This document shows, one piece after another, positions 22,301-31,443 of a stretch of 64,000 nt of DNA (position 1 is the stretch's first letter; the number at the start of each line of letters is the position of its first letter). This stretch comes from Apostichopus japonicus. Taxonomy: Eukaryota; Echinodermata; Holothuroidea; Aspidochirotida; Stichopodidae. The notes beneath the pieces are model-generated. The model was not told where the DNA came from. It saw only the letters and a program-made list of their open reading frames with translations, and made no database searches. The DNA is taken from contig NC_092583.1 of the NCBI RefSeq assembly GCF_037975245.1, positions 7,331,264 to 7,395,263 on the forward strand, in the 5' to 3' direction. A program made the position numbers and the translations under genes.

Positions 22301-25300
22301 ATGCATTACAGTGGCGTAGGAAGGTACTTTTGAGTGGGGGGGCTGAAGACTGATGGCCGGCCTGGGGGAGGGGTCTAAGGGGAGGGGGTGTCCCCCTCCC
22401 CTTTGGAATTTTTTTGCATTTCCAGGTGGCCTCAGATGCAATTTGGTGCAATATAGCACACTTCAACCCACCCACTCCATTTTGTATATAATTTTGCATT
22501 TTCACCTGGCTTTAGATGCAATTTGGTGCTCCAAATGAGATTTTTTTCTCATTTGGAAATGAAAAAGGGGTTTTCTGACTTACGAAGCGGGGGGGGCGGA
22601 ATGATACTTCCGCCCCTCCACATTTTTCACCGGGGGGGGGGCTGGCGCCCCCCAGCCCCCCCGGTTCCTACGCCCTTGATGCATTATATTCTCTACTGAA
22701 AATGTTTTCATGTTCAAATACGTAGGTATAAGATAAGGTATAAAACCCTCCTCAATAATATTTATTTGCTTTTGTTTCTTTCATTAACTTGTTAATAAAT
22801 TAATTATTTAATTATAATTAGCATTACTACTAACATCGCACTGCCGCCGCTGCTAATGCTTGCTCGTGCACGTCTATTGGATCAAACCATATAAATATCC
22901 AATATAGTTGTTAGTTGTTACTACTACTACTATCTATTATGCAGGCCCAGGGTTCGCATTTGCCACGATATTGCGCGATTCGCGCAAAGTGATCGCATTT
23001 GGAATAAACAATTAGTAAAAAGCCACTTGCGATTTCTATTTTTTAGTTATCCCGTCTATAATCCATAAAAATCTCGTAAAATTCCTTGTCAGCCTTTCCT
23101 TCTATGAAATAAACGAATGAGTAAATAATTATTTCTTCCACATGGTAGCCTAACACCACACTAAGTCAATGAGAAATCTAGCTTAGTATAACCATCTGTT
23201 TATTTGCTGAAGTTGTGACGCAGTTATAAGACATCCATGGAATACTTTCGTTATTGCTGTTATGTTCGACCAAATGGTTGCCTAACACCACACTAAGTCA
23301 ATGGGGGTAATCTAGCCTACCCATCTGTTTATTAGCTGAAATTGTGACGCAGTTATAAGATATACATGGAAAACTTTCGTTATTGCTGTTATCTTCGACC
23401 ACATGGCAGCCTAACAACACACTAAGTCAATGGGAAATCTGCCTAACCATCGGTTTGCATTTTTTTTTTTAAATCACACTTTGCGTAGGATTCAGTGAAC
23501 CGGGTAGTATCACGTCGGGCGGGTACCTTCGTTATTGCTGTCATCTTCGAACACATTGTAGCCTAACACCACACTAAGTCAATGGGAAATCTGCCTAACC
23601 GTTGGTTTGCCAATTTTTTTAAATTTTTTTTTTTAAATCACACTTTGCGTAGGATTCGGGTAATAAATTAGGAACCGGGTAGTATCACGTCGGGCGGGTA
23701 CCCGGGTACCCGGATAACCCGTGCAAACACTAGTAAATACCATGTATAACTGCCGATCTATAAAACCGTCCGATCTTACAAAACAGGTCTTATGTTTGCC
23801 ATCATACACAATTCGGTGATAACGACAAAGCTTGGTCAATGATGATATTGAATAGGCCATAAACCGACTATGCGAGCAACACGAAGTAGGCCCAGACTTC
23901 TAACGTTAGACCTAACCTAGGCATCAATACCATGAATTACGTTAGGTTAAGCCTCAGACCTACTCACCGTCAATTTCTTCTCTGTTCATAACTTTGGCAA
24001 TGCTCTGCCAAACGTTAAAACATAGCTGGGCATACCTATGTTCAGGAAGTCTCACATCATAGAGACATGGATGCTTCCTAACCAGCTCGATGAGCGTTTC
24101 ATTTTCTAGGACACTTAAATCGTGTTTTCCTGGTGGCATTTTTCTTCGTTTTGCAAGTCACAAGTGGTCGTGGTGTCGAAATAGTATTGCCTGTTTACAT
24201 GATGACGTCATATCAACTGTTCATCGTATGCGGCTAGCATCCGGATGGCCGTACCAATCGCTACATGAAGCGATCAAAGTTACCGCATGCGTATCTGCAT
24301 TCGAAAACGCATCCGCATCCGTGCAGATGGAATCACAACCGTTGAAATTCAATGAGAGCGTATTTTGCCGCTTCCGTATCCGTATCCGTATCCGTGCTTA
24401 TGGAATCCTACCTACAGTGTTATTTTGAATTTGATCTTATATGTAATTTTTCCGATCTGTAAATACTTTGATCTTTAGAATATGCTGTGTCGATTGTAAT
24501 TCTTTGTGCTTGACTCTCGTTTTGCTTACGTTGTCCCTTCTTCCTTGAATCATATTTCACCGCCCATCCTACTAAGAACCTATGTGAGACTTAGCGTGTT
24601 ACAACGTGAAGAAAATACATTTCCGCATGAATGTATATATGGCGAGCGGAGTAAAAAGTGCTGGAAATTGGAAAATCGACCGATAAAATACTTTCCTATT
24701 AAAGTATCCTATAAAAAGAAAAACACATAATATGAATTCATGTGTGTTTATGAACATATAGCTTTCACAAAATTTCTCTCACATATAACAACAACGACTA
24801 TAATTGCCTTGTTAATATGCAGTTTCAGTCAAATTGATGAAATTGAATAGGCTATGTTTAGTTTGCTTGAACACTATTTATTTATCTTCAATGTTCATTG
24901 TTATCATATGCATAATGTTACGTTCTGATTCAACTTTTCCTGTGTGTTGACCACATGCATGCAGTAAATTCGAATTCATTCGCAATTAGCGCCAAAAAAG
25001 GAGAGGAAGAGACACACGGTCACAAGTTGTAAATGGTGGCGCTATTCAAAAAAAGCTAAACAAAATTAAAAGACTCCGCTAATGATGAATGGTGGCGTTA
25101 TTAAGTGAACCAACTTGGTCTAAAGTTTTCACGGGTAACTTTAGACAGCATTTTAGTCGTGAGTCCTTTCCCATAATATAGTCCAAGAAAAACAAAGGAC
25201 AAGTTTGACTTCTAGATATAATTTTTCTATAACTACACAGGTTTCCAAAATATTTACCTTGAAAATATGCTAAAACTCTGGAATGCTCACTAAAGGGTCC

Positions 25301-27672
25301 AGAGATCGATGACGTCAGCGCCTCAATGCAATCCTAAAATCATTGTTAATGCATTTTTTAAAATTCTAATAACTCCACCAAAACAAGTTCTTAGATCTCC
25401 ATAAAGGCAAAAAAGCATCCTTGGACAAGGGTGGCGGAACCGGGAGAGGGGGGGGGGCACAGGGGCCACGTTCCCCCACTTTTCCTCAGGTTAAAATTGT
25501 GCCCTTGTTCTTTATAAAAATTGTACTCTTGATCACCTTATTAGGTCAGCCATATTTCAGTAAGAGATCTAATCCTAATTTAGAACTATCAGGGGCGTAG
25601 CCAGTATGTAGCACTGTAGGCCCGGGCCTACACTGTTTTGGCCAAGTTATCTTTTTTTAAAACACCCATAATTCAAATCCATAAGCTTGCTGGACGAGTT
25701 TAAGAGTCTAGACAGGAAAAACTATTGAAATGTACGTAGCAAGAATATGGCTAAATTAGGTGACCTATTCTTCTGTCATCTAAGCTGTCATTTCTATCGC
25801 CTGCCGTTTCATTCAACACTCTACCCGCCGAAAAAAAGACTAGGATCCGATCTTGTCAGTTTTTTAACATCTAGTTAAGAACCCGTTTACGCAGATAAAA
25901 TATCAGTTGAGCAACATTCCACAGTCAAATAAGCCTATATCGTTGATTAACGGACTTTATATGTATAGAGCTGCAGCACTTTGTTGCCTGTTGTTGTCAC
26001 GATCGGCGTTCCAAGTTTCGATAAACATTTACTAGCTACAGTTGTACCAAAGACGAATACTGGCTATAGTTGTATCAAAGACATTTCTGGCCTATCTTTG
26101 TATCTACAAATATCAGAAGTTGAAAAGTAAGACTACTCTGTACATGTACCTTGCTAATTTTAAATACATTATGTAGTATTGAATTACGTACTATTTTAAT
26201 TCGTTTTTTTTTTGGGGGGGGGGGGGGGGGCTTAAAAGTGATATTGAATGAGGTGTCTCAAGTAGGCAAGAGGCCAGAGAACCAGAATGAACACTCGGGA
26301 ATGGCCGTTTCCGGCCATCTGGGGGTTTGTAAAACCAAAATTTTCTTGTACGCTCCGCGCCAACTGATGGTGGCGCTCCGCTCAGATAGTCGTGTCTACA
26401 ACTTTGCAAATCCTGGCTACGCCCCTGACTATTAATAAATTTCTGTGGGTCAAACTCAAAGCTATTAAATTTGTAAAGCTCTTAACAAGAAATAAACTCT
26501 AATTCGGCAGATTCCTACTTTAGCATTTTTTTTATCCAATTTGCACATTGGATATTGCAGTGCTAGTATGCATTTTTCCCTTGGAAGGGAGGGGGGGGGG
26601 CTTGATGGAGTGATGTGTATACGCAAATAACATAATACTATAAAGTTATAAAGGGTACTAAATATCAGGCTGCATCAGTCCAATCGAATTTTGCAAAGTG
26701 CTCTTTGACGTCGGTGCCCCCCCCCCCAGATTAAAAGTGCTTCCGCCGCCCTTTTCCTTGGATGACATCGAACATGTGCGTGAACAATTTGCAATGTATC
26801 TTTACATGGATTTGAGGCCATCAACGTATTCACGTTGAGTTTTGTGTTATATTTGGGAAACTGACCTAAAGGTCTTTGTATTTAAGACTAAATTCGGTCC
26901 AGTCACTTCAGAGGGATGAACCTCACTTGTAAAAAGGGTAATTTCTTTAAAATGAAAAATATTATATACATCCAACATGGGCTGAAAACATATTTGTTTT
27001 AATGGTCTAAAACATATCGACTTTAATGATGCACCTATATTCATTCTCTATGTCTACCAGGCTCAATGATGATGCCTGATGCCTAGGATACGGGCAACGT
27101 TCCTCGGCATGTTTTGTAACAAAGACGTTAAAAAATGCTCTGTTGCATTGATTAGATGTACCGTACCCATTTTGGACAAGTACCGTACGTTTTCATTTTG
27201 TGTTATTTAAAATAAGTCATTTTGTTGAGACATTTAGGAAAAGTGTAAACAGGAAGTGCCCTTTGGTTGATAAATTAAAATAGTCAATCGAAAAGTGCTG
27301 TATCGTTGTCGTATTAAAATAATTGAATTTGTGGCACAGAATGCAGAGAGGGTCCAATTAATCGGCGATTTGAGGTGGCTCTGTGCTTTACCTCCCCCAA
27401 TGAATAGAACCCGTGGTGCCCTATTACCCTTAGGAATTTTGTGCCACCCGCCTCCTCCCCTATTCGATACTGAACTGTTTCCCACATGTCAGGAGTTATT
27501 TATGAGAACGTCTTTTATCTGTTTGTGAAAAGTTTTCAGTATACAACATTGCTTGTGCATTAGGTGAATGTAAAGTAAAGAAATCATACTTTTCTTATAT
27601 ATGTCATTTATAAATACATTCAAATCTTGTATCAAAAAACAATAATACTTACGAGGTTTTTGTGCCTGCCAT
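9405..27672 (-). CDS. Two-exon beta-propeller-like protein gene (inferred join)
   Basis: Proposed gene: exon 1 at 27672-27653 (ATG plus 20 nt, then a consensus donor GTAAGT) and exon 2 at 10338-9405. Exon 1 ends with two bases of a codon and exon 2 begins with the third, so the join is in frame and gives MAGTKTSVHTTIPRFTV at the start of a protein of about 317 residues. The 17.3-kb intron is occupied mostly by mobile elements, including the foldback element and the Harbinger transposon. The join rests only on splice signals and phase; the propeller exon itself is more certain than its partner. The protein is short for a full seven-blade propeller. It lies on the same strand as, and upstream of, the DED-coiled-coil gene. 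Confidence 0.4.
10443..13637. mobile_element. Foldback-type (TU-like) transposon with repetitive inverted arms
   Basis: The ends are 42-bp inverted repeats with one mismatch (outer part AACACCG, inner part GTTAGATACTTATTCCCCG). Inside each end lie tandem units of about 179 bp in opposite orientation: left units start at 10550, 10729 and 10909 (ACGGGACC), and the right arm has matching inverted units between about 12970 and 13480. The middle (about 11090-12960) has no recognisable transposase, so the element is non-autonomous. Long inverted arms made of tandem repeats are the hallmark of foldback elements, known in sea urchins as TU elements. A 33-bp imperfect direct repeat beginning GTTGATTTTTGATCGAA flanks both ends. 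The left arm contains a fragment of a Harbinger terminus at about 10489-10530. Confidence 0.75.
13638..14429. other. No gene seen
   Basis: Begins with the right-hand copy of the 33-bp flank repeat of the foldback element, then unremarkable AT-rich DNA up to the GTGCGT minisatellite. Confidence 0.5.
14430..14683. repeat. 40-bp class GTGCGT minisatellite, left part
   Basis: Tandem units GAGGGTGCGTGCGTGCGTCC followed by ATCGTACAGGGAATCTCACT, with variants. The array is interrupted by the hAT element at 14692-16067 and resumes at 16068-16192. Confidence 0.8.
14692..16067. mobile_element. Non-autonomous hAT element, family A copy 1
   Basis: Terminal inverted repeats CAGGCGCGGCGGGACGG and CCGGTTCCGCCGCCACTG, flanked by the 8-bp duplication ACAGGGAA (14684-14691 and 16068-16075). 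No transposase. Most of the same sequence recurs at 33511-34603. A second hAT is nested inside at 14872-15377. Confidence 0.85.
14872..15377. mobile_element. hAT MITE nested in family A copy 1
   Basis: Ends CAGGGGCGTAGCG and CGCTACGCCCCTG with the 8-bp duplication GTCTCAAG (14864-14871 and 15378-15385). The interior carries two tandem copies of a roughly 138-bp unit with a G-rich hairpin (GGGGAGGGGG...CCCCCTCCCC) and long G and C runs. Confidence 0.85.
16068..16192. repeat. GTGCGT minisatellite, right part
   Basis: Continuation of the minisatellite at 14430-14683 after the hAT insertion; the TSD ACAGGGAA is itself part of the repeat unit. Confidence 0.8.
16380..16472 (+). CDS. Harbinger transposase exon 1
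   Basis: ATG at 16380 in context CAATATGG; encodes 31 residues beginning MAPNTSRMRLHRLY and ends in phase 0 at donor AAG|GTTGGT. The next intron (16473-17840) contains a hAT element. Confidence 0.6.
16380..20628 (+). CDS. PIF/Harbinger transposase (HARBI1-like), 3 exons, 422 aa
   Basis: Exons 16380-16472, 17841-18088 and 19701-20628. All junctions are GT-AG and in phase, giving an uninterrupted 422-residue protein, somewhat longer than vertebrate HARBI1. The N-terminal part has the family signature RKHRWWVHQLFRTRRRYGAYH, LRFDNEKFKQYFRLT and RLAICIRFLATGESFRSIAF. The DDE nuclease core (DDE_Tnp_4 family) shows GAIDGKH (Asp about 186), VFVGDEAF (Asp about 278), FNMRLSRAQRIVENCFG (Glu about 315) and LAARWRVY. 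These acidic residues are the likely metal-binding triad. The enzyme would cut and paste the element, normally together with a Myb/MADF-type DNA-binding partner, which is encoded antisense here. Exon 3 lies within an intron of that partner gene. No disabling mutation is visible. The start ATG was chosen because exon 1 joins in frame with a good donor. Confidence 0.85.
16791..17636. mobile_element. hAT-like MITE in transposase intron 1
   Basis: Perfect 16-bp inverted ends CCATGGGCGGCGATCC, with imperfect flanks TTGGCTGA and TTGGCTCG that look like a decayed 8-bp duplication. The interior has the GCGGAGCGCCACCA-type core shared with other hATs in the window, plus G and C runs. Confidence 0.7.
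17841..18088 (+). CDS. Harbinger transposase exon 2
   Basis: Acceptor TTCATTTGAAG and donor AAG|GTATGT; ends in phase 2. Encodes the WWV, GAYH and YFR signature region of Harbinger transposases. Confidence 0.8.
18213..18681. mobile_element. TTAA-flanked MITE in transposase intron 2
   Basis: Inverted ends GGTAGCATACGCC and GGAGTATGCCACC are flanked on both sides by TTAA (18209-18212 and 18682-18685), the target preference of piggyBac-type elements. There is no coding sequence. Confidence 0.6.
18735..18925. repeat. Inverted copies of the TTGACTTAGTGTG repeat
   Basis: Two partial units, each with CCATTGACTTAGTGTG, in reverse orientation to the array at 23140-23620. Confidence 0.65.
18940..19110. 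repeat. Single dispersed copy of the 145-bp DR1 satellite unit
   Basis: Contains AAGCTTCCTTTCTTAAGATA, ATGTTTACAAAGTTTTCC and an intact TGACCTTTGACCT at 19034-19046, matching the array at 3840-5530. Confidence 0.75.
19126..19564 (-). CDS. MADF-BESS exon 3
   Basis: Acceptor CTTTTCACAG at 19565-19566; linker rich in Pro and Ser, then the BESS-like C-terminus; stop at 19126-19128. Confidence 0.8.
19126..24139 (-). CDS. MADF-BESS DNA-binding protein of the Harbinger element, 3 exons, 256 aa
   Basis: Exons 24139-23968, 21237-21078 and 19564-19126. The first two junctions are phase 1 and phase 2 and all frames join without a stop, giving 256 residues. Exons 1 and 2 form a MADF domain, a Myb/SANT-like DNA-binding fold: ENETLIELVRKHPCLYD, FNVWQSIAKVMN, then PEWKKRWRNQRDSYMKKRRE and KKWKYYEMMSFLDQFIEE. 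Exon 3 has a Pro/Ser linker and ends in a BESS-type motif at about residues 194-228 (DELFFQSCSERIKRL and KMQISQLLFNAE). Harbinger transposons normally carry a second Myb-type protein that binds the termini and brings the transposase into the nucleus; this is its likely role. The donor of exon 2 (AA|GTAATA) is weak. The last exon lies in an intron of the antisense transposase. Confidence 0.8.
19701..20628 (+). CDS. Harbinger transposase exon 3 (DDE core)
   Basis: Acceptor CCTTTTCTTCAG at 19700; begins FLATGESFRSIAF and contains the AIDG, GDEAF and VENCFG motifs; stop TGA at 20626-20628. Confidence 0.9.
21078..21237 (-). CDS. MADF-BESS exon 2
   Basis: Acceptor ATTTCAG at 21238; second half of the MADF domain with WKKRWRNQRDSY. 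The end is placed at AACAA|GTAATA, two bases before an in-frame TAA, because it joins exon 3 in frame. Confidence 0.75.
22309..22678. mobile_element. hAT MITE nested in hAT nested in Harbinger
   Basis: Ends CAGTGGCGTAGGAA and TTCCTACGCCCTTG, flanked by ATGCATTA on both sides (22301-22308 and 22679-22686). The interior carries the G-rich hairpin module. Confidence 0.85.
23140..23620. repeat. About 123-bp tandem repeat, four units
   Basis: Units contain CACACTAAGTCAATGGGAAA, TTATTAGCTGAAATTGTGACG and TTTCGTTATTGCTGTTATC. The third and fourth units are disrupted by CGGGTACC-type sequence copied from the end of the host hAT element. Confidence 0.75.
23968..24139 (-). CDS. MADF-BESS exon 1
   Basis: ATG at 24139 (MPPGKHDLSVLENETL) and strong donor GACG|GTGAGT. 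First half of the MADF domain. Confidence 0.8.
24411..25426. other. No gene seen
   Basis: AT-rich DNA to the right of the Harbinger element. The small frame at 24506-24730 has no recognisable domain. Confidence 0.5.
25427..26755. mobile_element. hAT-like element
   Basis: Ends AAGGGTGGCGGAACC and its imperfect complement GCTTCCGCCGCCCTTTT, flanked by CCTTGGAC (25419-25426) and CCTTGGAT (26756-26763), a 7-of-8 match. Contains a nested element. Confidence 0.7.
25590..26427. mobile_element. Nested hAT-like MITE
   Basis: Ends CAGGGGCGTAGCCAG and CTGGCTACGCCCCTG; direct flank repeat of only 5 bp, ACTAT (25585-25589 and 26428-26432). The interior has, in reverse orientation, the core GGCGCTCCGC also found in family A. 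Confidence 0.7.
26764..27652. other. No gene seen
   Basis: Intronic or intergenic AT-rich DNA; no supportable coding region or element border. Confidence 0.45.
27653..27672 (-). CDS. Candidate first coding exon (MAGTKT...)
   Basis: ATG followed by 17 nt and a strong donor TC|GTAAGT on the minus strand. It is phase-compatible with the propeller exon at 10338. This is a short exon called from splice signal and phase alone. Confidence 0.35.
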
Positions 27673-30600
27673 TTTTTATATGTGTTTGATTAGTTCTACG
27701 AGAATTATATTAAAGCAGCGGAAGTCCTGATCTGCGCATAAAATAAGAAAGAAGGTAAGAAACAAATATGACTTTTTAAAGAATATTCTTATCGAGGAAT
27801 ATCGCAATATATACAGAGATCATCGGAACGGAAAGAAAACTTCTTTGGGTGAATCCTGTGGCCTTTTTTTAATGTTTAACGAGCAACCTTGAATTTAATA
27901 TGATGAATGAAATAATGGTTTTGGTCATCCCGATTCGAAAATAACACTTTCTACAATCAATCAGGAATTTAACATCAAAGTTTTATATATGTCATGGGAA
28001 ATTGCAAAAAAGACGACGAAATCGTGAGAAAATAGGTGAAATTTCGAGAAAATGATAAATTCATGTATACGATGGTCAAAAGTTTAAAAGTTTCTTTACA
28101 TTTTGCTAAATTTTTTATTCAAAATGTGCCGTACAGGCATGTTGTTCAATTTAGCTAAATTTCCCTACATTGGAATGCTGTTAAAAGAAAATCATAAATG
28201 TCGTACTTTACTTACAATAACAGATGTCTGTGTAAAACAGGTATAGGTGAGATACAGCTAATATTCTTCGAAAGGTCTTGAATAAAAATTTGTTCTTGAT
28301 ATAATTCGATACGAGTCGCTGCCACGTCAACAAGGCGTAAAGTTATAACACAAGTTTCAAGCAGAGAGCCCTTTGAGATAATCTAAAAGACAACTAAATG
28401 CTATGACTTCGATCAGATGATGAGACAAATTCTCAACTGAATATTAGATAATAAGCGCTGAAGAGTGGAGAACGAAAGAGGTAATGGAGGGTTGAATGCT
28501 GTAGAAAGAGAGGAGGACAGGCTTGATATGAATTGGTATCTAGCAAATGAATAAAGCAAGCTACGCCCACTAACCTTTGACCTCTTAGATATAAACCATA
28601 TCGCATGATGTTTGAGTCAATATCGAACTTAAAGCAGTTCAGTGAGATTTATCTTTTTGTTTTACTGAATCTATTTCAGTGTTATATTGAATAGTAGCCT
28701 ATGATGTACTTTACTAAATACAGCGAATTTCCAAAACCGGAGGGAGAGGAGGGGAGGGGAAGGAGGGTTGGCCTAATATTAATACAGGTGATCTGTCTGT
28801 AAAGTCTACAGACCATCGAGATAATCTTCCCCCATTTAACTTCATTGTAACTGTGCCACCATATTTGTCTCTATAACCAGTCCAACATATATAGTCTGGA
28901 AAAGGTGAATAACGTTATAGCATCTTTCATATAGTTACGGACGACTTATGTGGTAAACGGTCCCATGGTCGTATATGTTAGTGGACTATTGGAGAAGTCT
29001 CTACGATTTTCCGTTATCATTCAAAATAGAAACCTGACAAATTGAAGAGAGCTTTTCACATCAGAGTATTTTGGCCTTTTGGATAGGTGGGGAGGGAGTG
29101 AGATTGGGGGATCTCAGACAGGAGTAAAAAGAGTGGATGAAAATATGTTTAAAAATGTTATCTTCGTGTGTGTCAGTGCACATGCAGGCGAACGATGCTG
29201 AGCTTCCAGTATGAGCTTCGCTATGATATGAATCATCCTTAATTTCCATTCCTATTGGGGCACACTTTCGCCCTCTAAGTAAATTTAACATGGTAAACCC
29301 TGATCAGATTATACCAGTTTTTAACAGAAACCATAAATATATAAATATATAGATATCTTACTGCTTTAATTCTAAATTTCAAAAGTTCTTAGACAACACT
29401 GGCGTTATCTTGCACTTTGAACTAGCCAAACACTAACGAGGTTTCGTTTTAGTTCCAGCTGGTTGCTTAATCAAACACTTCTGAAAGTCCAACAGTCCAT
29501 GTGTCCATTGATCCATTGACAACAAATGCGATAACCCTGTCTTCTTCATTTAATAGAATTATAAAAACAGTTTTCTGTAATATTTTATGAGGATATTGTT
29601 CCGAGCTTACAACAGAAGAAGCAGGGAAATGTGGAAGAGAAGGATTGGGGGGGGGGGGGTGGGGTGGGGTGGAATTGGTTCCTCAATCAATTATGGTAAA
29701 TTTCCATCCAATTTTCGGTTACAACTTGTCCAAGAACCTATAGCTGTTGCGACTTTGTCGAGGAGAGCCTACATTATGATTTCGTATTCAAATAAAACTG
29801 TATATTTGTGTTTATTGTTGTAAAGTAAATATTTGAGTAGTTTGGGTTATGCTGATGATACTAAGCCTATAGGGCTACACGTTTATTGCCTTCACACTTC
29901 GGTTTCAATGCACCGTGTTTAACACAATACCTATATACACATGGCATCGTTTAAGGAAATTTCACAACGAAGTTTCTTCATGATGTAGCTATAGCAAGGC
30001 CTTTTTCACGCTGCGCGTGTACAAATGAACGCATAGCGATACAGTTTAACAGTGACGAGATCTATTGATATTTAATTTATTTATTACATTTTGGTGGGGG
30101 GGGGTTGGGGTTATCTAACACTTGGGGTAATCCATACATTTTGAGACTAACGAGATCGCCGGGAAGTGGTATTAGGGGGGAGGGGGTTCCCTTCAGAATA
30201 TTTAGACAAACGAGGTACAATAATGAATATGGTAAAACTTGGAGATGATTTTTTGCTCACATATACCACACATAGTTTTCATATTTGTAAAAATGAAAAT
30301 ATTCAACTTTGTAACAATTCAACACAAATTTAGACTCTTCAGTCAATGTTTCACTGAGACCAAAACTGTCATAGTTTTATGGCCATATAATGTATCAAAT
30401 AGATTGTTACCAATCGATATCTTGGGATAATATTATTGATTATATAAATTATGAGACGGAGATGATAAATCATCTTGAAACAAAATAATTGTTTATCGTT
30501 TCTTTGAGTGGAACTGCTTAAGCAGTGGAGCTAGGCTTCCGTTAACAGCCTACCAAATAACGTTTCCGAAGGACAACGATAGTACCAATCTACCTAGCTG

Positions 30601-31360
30601 AATGTCATAGCTACATAGTCACGTAGATTACAGTATTTACGTGTTTTAGCTTTCTAACGATATGAAATTTGTCTATCTATAAAAGGGGAGGGATGATTTC
30701 ATGGGTCACCCCCTTCCCCACCCCCAGTGAAGTGTTGGTGGATATATTCCTATTCTCCTCATCTTGTAACCTTGTTTCAAATATTAAAACACATTTTAAA
30801 TGAACAATTGTTTAATTAATCATCATTTTCTATGTGGAGCAAAATATACTTTCTGGCACACGCATATCCATAACATTGAGAGGGTTGGATGATTACATGT
30901 GACATCCCCTAGTCAAATGTTGGGGGATACGTCCCCCGCCCCCCCCCCCACCAGGATCTACGCCAATTAAGGTTAATATTAACAACGAACCTCAAAAGTG
31001 ATAACTCAGAATGGAATGAAACTAAAGATTCCTCTTCTTGTTGTTTCACATACAGCATTGTCAAAGTTTTAGCATGATCATCGTGTACTTTGAAGCATTC
31101 TTTTATTTCCTATGTTGGCATTGCAGAACAAGTTGTCAAACATAGTTTGTTTGGTCAGACATTATTTCATTGGTAAACTATGGCAGACCGTCTGTATCAA
31201 ATCACAGGAAATCTATGTAGATCGACGTTAATTGATATATGTCATTTTTTACCCATGTACAGTATACTAGTTTAACTACATATCATGAAACAGATATCCT
31301 CATCAATATATTAAACAATATCGATGTCGAGAATGGCTTCCAGCCCTGACGTTTTACAGT
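27673..31360. other. No gene seen; scattered G- and C-runs suggest decayed MITEs
   Basis: No domain-bearing open frame. Runs of G or C near 29645, 30092, 30176, 30710 and 30935 resemble the interiors of the hAT MITEs elsewhere; CCACCAGGATCTACGCC near 30950 looks like one right-hand end, but I could not pair it with a left end. Confidence 0.4.
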
Positions 31361-31443
31361 TTATACGTTAGCCTGAATTTGGCTAGGCCGTGGAGATAGT
31401 ATCGGGAAAGTCCCATTTTTTAAATCACCCCCCCCCCCCATAC

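Larger units (their letters stand above)
22164..23732. mobile_element. hAT-type element inserted in Harbinger
   Basis: Inverted ends TAGTGTTTACACGGGT and ACCCGTGCAAACACTA, flanked by the perfect 8-bp duplication GTAAATAC (22156-22163 and 23733-23740). CGGGTACCCG-rich subterminal sequence lies at both ends. Non-autonomous. It contains a nested hAT and a minisatellite. Confidence 0.85.
16221..24410. mobile_element. PIF/Harbinger DNA transposon, apparently autonomous
   Basis: An 8.2-kb element. Inverted ends TAGGATTCCATAAGCACGGA (16221) and its complement ending 24410 are followed inward by a degenerate GGATACGGATAC repeat zone on both sides. It encodes a complete-looking HARBI1-like transposase on the plus strand and a MADF-BESS protein on the minus strand, the two proteins expected of an active Harbinger. 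The usual 3-bp target duplication is not seen; only TA is shared at the two borders. It has been invaded by hAT elements (16791-17636 and 22164-23732 with a further hAT inside) and a TTAA-flanked MITE (18213-18681), all in introns or non-coding parts. DNA at 20629-21077 and 21238-22163 holds no further gene. Confidence 0.8.
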
